Positions 58,031 to 64,000 of a stretch of 64,000 bases of DNA are shown here, in pieces. The DNA is taken from assembly GCA_032622095.1 (NCBI GenBank), contig CP136063.1:78965980-79029979 (forward strand), in the 5' to 3' direction. Position numbers and translations under genes: made by a program. The notes beneath the pieces are model-generated. The model made no database searches, had not been told where the DNA came from, and saw only the letters and a list, made by a program, of their open reading frames with translations. Every line of letters begins with the position of its first letter. Within the stretch, counting starts at the first letter, position 1. The DNA comes from Siphonodentalium dalli (lineage: Eukaryota; Mollusca; Scaphopoda; Gadilida; Siphonodentaliidae).

Positions 58031-58751
58031 ATCCGTCCTCATAGATTCTCAAAATCGTTCTTCTCAGTCACAATATATTTTAATGTGTCTTATTGGCCAT
58101 GAAATTTCATTTCTTTTGATGTATTCTTCGATAGTATCAAACGAAGGGAAGTCCCTATATCGTATCGAACACTAGCGAAACCTACCGACAAAAAAGGTCG
58201 TCAGTTTCGCTGCCCGTAAATAGTGATTATACGCCGATACAATTCCATTATTACGATCACAATTGCCGAACTTGCGAATTCCCCTTACGATATGTCGACT
58301 TCACTTCAACTGACCCCGTCAAGTTATATATCAAACGAAATGAAATGTTATGCCCTATAACATACACAGGGGCATCATTTAGCTGATTCGACACTTTTTT
58401 AGAATTATTGAGCATAGTAGGCGGATAGGGACACTGACATTTTTACTTAAACATTTTCAGTAGATTTTGCAAGTTTTCGGTACGATATCTCGACTTCCCT
58501 TCGTTTATAACTATCAAATTATTTATCGCAAGAAACGAAAGTTTATGGCAAATAAGACACACTGAAATATCTTGTGACTGAGATTAACGATTTTTGGGAA
58601 TTTATGAGGAATATGATAGATGTTGTCTTTTTCCAAAAATCGTACTTGTGAACCTTGTCACTGGTGCAATATATATTGGTATATCTGGTATTTCCCTCAG
58701 GGGCCTGTGATTTTAATGGCCAGATATCGACATTCAAAATAGTTAGTTTTA
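58031..58751. other. Non-coding; ATATCGACTT words
   Basis: Several inverted word pairs (GTTTCGCT/AGCGAAAC around 58170-58212; TATTTTAATGTGTCTTATTG and its inverse at 58068 and 58552) suggest a ~490-bp inverted-repeat element from ~58065 to ~58565. Ends not resolved. Confidence 0.45.
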
Positions 58752-59225
58752 TAGGGGTACTGTACTCAAATGTTGTTGTTGGTTTCTATAGTCTCTGATT
58801 TGTAGAATATGGTAACCATATTTCCATTATTTGAAAGTCTGTTGGGTACGAAGTAATGTAATGGATGGCAGATTAGTCGGAATGCCAACAATAGAACTAT
58901 CGTCTTCGAGTAATTGTTATACAGTTTTCAATCAAATATATCAAATAGATGTTCTATTAGATTCATACTGGTCCCAGATACTCATTTAAGTCACTAGTAA
59001 GTGAGTGGCTTGAATTCACGCCCCGTATCAACATATTTGTTTGGACGATCATATGTGCCATGTGTTGCCCAATCCACTTTCCGTCAATTAATTTGATTGC
59101 GTCTTGTACACCGAAATTCGTAATTTAATTTACGGCTCGAGCCAGGAGACACATTCGGCTCAAATTACTTATGTTTCTATATATTATCGATACTAAATCG
59201 TTATGATTACCGGTAATTGACGTAT
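58752..59225. repeat. Duplicated segment, copy 2
   Basis: Direct-orientation match to 49745-50215 with an extra ~45 bp (GGACGATCATATGTGCCATG region). Lies 0.4 kb upstream of the receptor exon. Confidence 0.75.
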
Positions 59226-59623
59226 ATAGACTATCTTATAAAAAAGCGTCCATGCTTCTGTAGCACAAAATCGGTACATAATAAAGAGCCCCCCCCCCCC
59301 CCAATTAGAAGCCTTTGTAACCAATGGATGTGTTTGTAGATTTTCGCAATGTCTGCCCCAAATGACTGGGGCTAATATGCTATGGGGAAGACTAAATCGA
59401 GCGGGACTCCATTGAAATACAAATGCTCTCCCGAAATATATCCTTGCGCCATCCGCAACTCATTCGACAAAATATTCTCGATTAAGATGCGCGTTGTGTT
59501 CTGTCCATATATTTTATATTGTATAAATGCCTACTAATATGATCTTGAGGGCGTTACCATTTGTGACTATGGTTTTCTTGTTTGGTGTGTGAATCAACAA
59601 CTGTTTCTCAACATGTTTTTCAG
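59226..59623. other. Intron upstream of the receptor exon; (C)18 at ~59290
   Basis: Contains a C run and ends in a pyrimidine-rich acceptor (CTGTTTCTCAACATG then TTTTTCAG at 59616-59623). Confidence 0.6.
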
Positions 59624-59919
59624 GCTCGTCTCGAAAAAACAGCGCCATCAATTTAAAAAGAAAGTACGTTTCCACTCTAGCTGGAGGCCAGGTCAGAGAT
59701 ACTTTACTCCAGAAAGCCAAGCGGAAATCTCTCTGCATGTCACTGGTCATCGTTGGAGCATTTCTTGCTTGCTGGTCACCTTATTACGCCCATTTTGCTT
59801 ACAAGACATTCCTCGGATTAACGGAAGTTGCCGATGAAGAAATAACTCCATTATTTTTCATCAGCCTCTCCAACTCACTGCTCAATCCAATCATTTATGG
59901 GGCCTTCAATATATTCAAA
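59624..59919 (+). CDS. Exon of a rhodopsin-class neuropeptide GPCR (TM6-TM7)
   Basis: Read from acceptor TTTTTCAG, the exon encodes a basic third intracellular loop (SSRKNSAINLKRKYVSTLAG ... LQKAKRKSLC), TM6 with the CWxP switch (VIVGAFLACWSPYYAHFAY), a short acidic loop (TEVADEE) and TM7 with NPxxY (SLSNSLLNPIIYGAFNIFK). A GTAAGA donor at 59920 fits phase 0; without splicing the frame stops at 60007-60009. AKRKSLxMSLVIV plus CW(S/T)PYY and NPIIYGAFN resemble GnRH/AKH/corazonin and vasopressin-like receptors, a plasma-membrane peptide receptor class. TM1-5 and the helix-8/tail exons are not seen, so introns must be long. A hAT-like element sits 250 bp downstream. Confidence 0.85.
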
Positions 59920-60407
59920 GTAAGAAATCGCAGGTATTATATTGAACACCATATTGAATTTCTTCACACCCATTGCATCAGATTTCGTCGGGTTTCGGCG
60001 ATCCTATAGAATTTCAGTACCGATGCGTCGATGCACTATATTGGTCATTCAGGCGAAGAAAGGTGGATTTGCGATATTATGTTATATTTCTTTGTAGATT
60101 CCCTAGATTATTTTGCGAGGCACCACGGAAGGATTTGCGTAGATTTCCAACGTTGAATTTCCACGGTTATACACAGGGTCCGCGCTGGACCGTAATTTGC
60201 CAAATATTTTGCGAAATGAACATATTTTTTGCCAAATTCGTTCAGAAATGTCCAATTACTATCACTGATATTATTAATTTATACAACAAAGTGTCTTATA
60301 TTCCGATGATCGGTATTTGAACGACTTTTAATATCGATAGGAAGCTGTTAGTTATTAATTGTTGTCGCCTCTGTGTTGAGGTTTATCATACAACATTAGC
60401 GAGTTTG

Positions 60408-60484
60408 CGATTTCAAACCGGTACGGGTACCGGTACGCGTACGGGTAGCTACCCGTACCGGTACACGTTTTGAAATCACAAACT
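60408..60484. repeat. ACCGGTACGGGTA palindrome
   Basis: GTTTGCGATTTCAAACCGGT through a GGGTAGCTACCC centre to ACCGGTACACGTTTTGAAAT and CACAAAC. Very strong predicted cruciform or hairpin. Confidence 0.85.
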
Positions 60485-60990
60485 GTTTTACCGGTAGAAT
60501 TCATCACATCGACTGGTAATGTATGGTGAGCCAACTGCAACAAAAATGATATTATGATATAGATTGTTATTCGCGTTATTGGCCTATGTTATACGTAGCG
60601 TTATGGGTTGTTGGAAATATGTATTTAGATTAGATGAGCCCCATGATAATCAATTGCTTTCACCAAGGACGAGCTAGGTGGCAGTTGGAAGAGGACGTTG
60701 CTTTTCTTTCACTCATATTGGTAACATTTTCAACAATTGGATTCTACATTTCATAGACCGATCGAGTGTTGACAATAAATCGGTTGGAATTTTTAAACTT
60801 AGAAAATAGATTATGATAGCTCAAATATACAATTACGTTATATATAGTTAAAATATCCAACCAATATTCGGTGTAACATGTATTGTTTTAGACCAAGGGT
60901 CTAATATTGTCCTACATGTACTTTCAGTTCGATATAATACCGCATTTGTCCCTAATTTGAGTTGGGGAATATTTAGTTATATTAAAGATG

Positions 60991-61363
60991 CATAATCCGA
61001 ATTAACGCTCCCAAGTTACTATATTTGGCTTCGGGGGTAAAACTAAATATTTGATTATAATCGAGGAACCCACCATCAAAGCGCAGAGTGATCAGATATC
61101 GATATTTGAAGTTTGTTATTTCTTGAATTGTGTAATTATTTGTGGCCCAGAAAAGAGTCATCAAACCACGGTCTCGGACAAAATTGCGGACGAAGATGCT
61201 TAACTCTAAAATCAAGTGGTAATGCGGCCAAAATTTTATACTATAGTTGACAGCAGTCAGCATTATTTTGTTGTAATTAATCGATTCTGATAACAAAAGC
61301 GTATTTTGAAGAAATGTTCTTGTTGTAACTTTATGATATGGGGACCGTCTGATCGGTTTGAGT
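60991..61363. mobile_element. TA-flanked MITE, copy 2 (inverted, ~373 bp)
   Basis: Inverse of 53081-53520. Right end CTGATCGGTTTGAG followed by TA (61364-61365); left end is diverged (ATAATCCGAATTAACG). Confidence 0.8.
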
Positions 61364-61850
61364 AGCTTTAAGTAAACCCTTGTTTGGAATCTTTCAACAG
61401 ATCGAAGGGTCGGCCCGTCGGGGCAAGGGAATATTTATCCCAAGAATTGGGATTGTTGTCGGGATCTAAACCCTGAGGTAGGTTGAAATGTTTAACTTGG
61501 TAACAAAAAAGGTGTCAAAATGTAGTCTGTTTATTATACGGATTGAATAAAGAGCGTTTGCTTCACTTCTGTGCGAAACACAGAAAACAGCTGAAACTCG
61601 CTCTACTTATATGCTTAGATTTTGTAGAGTATGTATAGGTATTTCGTGTATTTGGCGACCTATATTATCCCCACTACAGTATACACAAGTAGTGTGGTTC
61701 AAATGCGCCATGTCCGTTCAGATAGTAAATATATATTAAAATGAGAAATCAGTCCCCACCTACATACGATAAGGTAACTAAACGGTAATTCTATTCAAAT
61801 GTGCAATGCATAGATAAATCCACGATATATTTATGTCCTTGCACAATGGG

Positions 61851-62281
61851 TTGAGACAGGGACGTGACGACAGGGGTGTCTTAACCCCCCTCCCCAACTT
61901 TGGTCAAATGTTCGACATTTGGAAATTTGATATACCTGACACAACATTTGTTGGAAATTTCACACAAACAATAGGTTGAAATTGTTTTCGTAGTTTGATT
62001 TTCGAACAATTTATTAGTGGATAATTTGTAGTTTTTAGACCAACATTTGCATATTTCCCTATTTTTGGTAACACAATTTGGACTGAAATGGCTGTCAGAA
62101 ACAGTTGGAGGGGGGGTGTCAGGTCTCAAAATTTCCAACAATTGGAAAGCTTGATGCCAGCCAAGGGGAGGGGTGGATTTACGCGCAAACTTGTGAATTT
62201 GATATGGTTCGAGATGTGTAGTTAGAAATTCGAAGGTGGACACCCTTCCTAACGCGCAGACCATCTATAGCCACGTCCCTG
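61851..62281. mobile_element. CAGGGACGTG-ended insertion (~430 bp)
   Basis: CAGGGACGTG at 61857 and CACGTCCCTG to ~62281 are inverted. CAATGGG at 61844-61850 and 62282-62288 may be a 7-bp duplication, though six bases separate it from the left end. The minus-strand 127-codon frame is unrecognised. Confidence 0.5.
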
Positions 62282-63041
62282 CAATGGGCGTCTATAGCAC
62301 CATCTACTCACTCTATTAATCACAACATGTCATTAATGCAGTGAACAAAGTTGATAGTGAAATAAAATCGGCCTTCCGTATTTATCTAAATGCTAGAAGC
62401 CGCCTCGAGAATTTGAACACAAATCCTGGGTTAAAATGACAACTTTATTGATAATATTTGCCCATGAAATCTTTCAATAAATAGGTTAACGCATAGCTGA
62501 CTGGAATTTCATGGAATTCATGGACCCTTGAGTGAGAAAATCGTAATGAAAGGCTACCGGTCAATGGGACAAATCTACCCGTTTCAATTCGCTATCGCTT
62601 TATGTGCTGCATTGAAAGTACCCAAGTGACCGTGACGATGTTCACGGATTTACCCGTACCCGTTCCCGTCGAACGGGTATCGCAAACTCGCTATTAAACC
62701 AATAATTGAAAAATGTAATTGTATAGAAGGGTTGCTTCATCAGAAGGGCTCATCAACGGGGGATTAGCTAAGTAAACACACTGCAATAAATAGTAGTAAT
62801 CTCTCGACCCTAATGCTATATCAGATTAACTGCATATTTCTAAAACACCACTAATACAGTTATATTGCAATAGTTTCCTGGAATTATTGGTTAGTTGATT
62901 GACCAATTATTTTCAACTATCTTGAGGAATTAATATGTGACTTGCCAAAAGATTTGTCAATTGAAAATATAGTTTGCCAAATGTGAATTATTTTTGCCAT
63001 TGGCAAATTTGGCAAATGGCAGCGCGAACCCTGGTTATACA

Positions 63042-63185
63042 GTGTTGAAGTGCTATACAAATCTGGGTTTCTTGTATCTATTTCAAGGGAAAGCTATTTA
63101 CAAATAACGAAGATACCAGTAACATTGAGGCCACTGCGTGTCTGCTGTCAGAAGCCGATTTATTCTTGATATGTTGGCGTACATC
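63042..63185. other. Short spacer between the hAT-like and CAGGGGG elements
   Basis: Ends with the left target duplication GTACATC (63179-63185). Confidence 0.5.
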
Positions 63186-63734
63186 CAGGGGGGGGGGGTG
63201 ACAAAAAATGTCCGGCACGTATGCCGGGGTGGGTGGGTGGTCAAAGCCACCAACAAGCAATTTTATCCGCAACTAAAAAAAAAAATTCCTGCTTGTTTTT
63301 TAGTGTTTTGGCAATGAGTTGGGCTTCAAACCCACTTTGAATGAGAGAAATAATGTAATTCTAACTGTAAACTTACTGCAGGCAGTTATCGTGTTGTATT
63401 TTGTTGCAAATTTTGAAATCCAAGATGGCCGCTGGCAGCCATGTTTTTTTGGCCGAATGACCTAAAAATGACTCATTCCTATTTACATGTCCATGTTAAC
63501 ATCCATGATAAATAGTATGCACAGAAATTCATATACAGCTGTTTACAGTGAATCCCCCCCCCCGCAAATCTCTGTTTTAGTGTTAAAAGGGGGGGGGGGT
63601 GTCAAAATATGGTCGGAAAAAACTGCCGAAAACGGAAAAAAATTTGGCGGTGGGGGTGGGTGGGTACAAAAAATGATCGAAAGGGAAAAAATGCCATACG
63701 TGCCTGAAATTTTGTTCCGACCCCCCTCCCCCTG
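63186..63734. mobile_element. CAGGGGG-ended element, copy 2 (549 bp)
   Basis: Starts CAGGGGGG and ends CCCCCTG, flanks GTACATC and GTACATG (6 of 7 identical). Same internal blocks as copy 1 (ATCCAAGATGGC, TTACAGTGAAT, GGTCGGAAAAAACTGCCGAA). Confidence 0.85.
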
Positions 63735-63741
63735 GTACATG

Positions 63742-64000
63742 TAGATATATTCTCTGCTAAGTAAGTCCAGCATGCTGAGGTCCTCATCATCTTCAATGGC
63801 CGCAACATCATGATTGTGTATGAGTGTGGTCTCGTATGAACTTGAGATTTTACGGCACAAATCTATGACAAATGACAGCATGATTTCTTGGGAGTAGTCT
63901 GTGGTTGGTTCACTATAGACTACCAAGTCGCCGAAGACACATATTACACGGTCTCTATGGTAACAAGCCAAATACACGATATTTACAGAGATTACGTACA
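63742..64000 (-). CDS. Possible exon running off the window, unrecognised
   Basis: The minus strand is open from the window edge through YHRDRVICVFGDLVVYSEPT, EIMLSFVIDLCRKISSSYET and EDDEDLSMLDLLSREYIYMY, then runs into the CAGGGGG element at 63734. Codon composition looks real and contrasts with the element-encoded tail (Pro and Gly runs). I do not recognise the protein. No clear donor is visible before the element, so the insertion may disrupt the exon. Confidence 0.45.

Larger units (their letters stand above)
60398..62692. mobile_element. Element with AGCGAGTTTGCGAT ends, nested in the hAT-like element
   Basis: AGCGAGTTTGCGAT at the left and ATCGCAAACTCGCT at the right, flanked by ATT (60395-60397 and 62693-62695). 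Both subterminal regions hold GGTACGGGTA/TACCCGTACC words. The 3-bp duplication suggests a Harbinger- or CMC-like mechanism but is too short to be sure. Confidence 0.55.
60174..63033. mobile_element. hAT-like element with exact 8-bp TSD (2860 bp incl. nested insertions)
   Basis: Ends CAGGGTCCGCGCTG and CAGCGCGAACCCTG, flanked by GTTATACA at 60166-60173 and 63034-63041. Near both ends are TTTGCCAAAT words. An 8-bp duplication with CAGGG ends is the hAT signature. No transposase survives; the interior is occupied by nested elements at 60398-62692, 60991-61363 and 61851-62281. Confidence 0.88.

Overview
The window is animal (metazoan) nuclear DNA: AT-rich, gene-poor and packed with decayed mobile elements. 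No rRNA, tRNA, CRISPR array, operon or bacterial signal is visible. A lophotrochozoan, most likely a mollusc, fits best: a SINE-like 3' end near 25.64 kb (GGACGTTAAACCC then CAAT units), CR1/L2-type reverse transcriptase pieces, a Crypton-type recombinase, and one exon of a rhodopsin-class neuropeptide receptor. That assignment is inference.

Only two protein-coding items look healthy. One is a 450-codon tyrosine recombinase (40053-41405, minus) with every catalytic residue present. The other is one exon of a G-protein-coupled receptor (59624-59919, plus) encoding TM6 and TM7. Everything else coding is broken: a Ty3/gypsy RNase H-integrase relic (24.0-24.7 kb, minus), non-LTR RT pieces (26.9-27.7, 28.76-29.4 and 56.3-57.0 kb), a gag/ORF1-like relic inside what may be a pogo-type element (21.7-23.7 kb), a Ser/Pro-rich decayed region (18.3-20.5 kb), and a pseudogene of a conserved invertebrate protein family (36.5-37.7 kb).

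Layout: 0-1.7 kb GCGATAAATCGCAAA-rich repeat; 6.4-8.1 kb two copies of a TA-flanked MITE; 8.7-10.7 kb a foldback element with 193-bp tandem repeats and a 9-bp target duplication; 14.5-16.35 kb two copies of one element nested in opposite orientation; 18.3-25.6 kb decayed retro- and DNA-transposon coding; 26-29.6 kb non-LTR 3' fragments and a MITE; 31.7-33.0 kb a second 9-bp-TSD element; 33.8 and 63.2 kb two copies of a CAGGGGG-ended element; 35.9-38.7 kb a long-inverted-repeat element enclosing the conserved pseudogene; 40-41.7 kb the recombinase and its repeat-rich upstream region; 44.2 and 57.6 kb two TTAA-flanked MITEs each carrying two 69-nt palindromes; 48-50 and 58.7-59.2 kb dispersed repeats; 59.6 kb the receptor exon; 60.2-63.0 kb a hAT-like element holding three further insertions.

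The elements do not act as one pathway. They record successive insertions, several datable relative to each other by nesting. The best candidates for something undescribed are the 35871-38747 element and the 8705-10728 foldback element.
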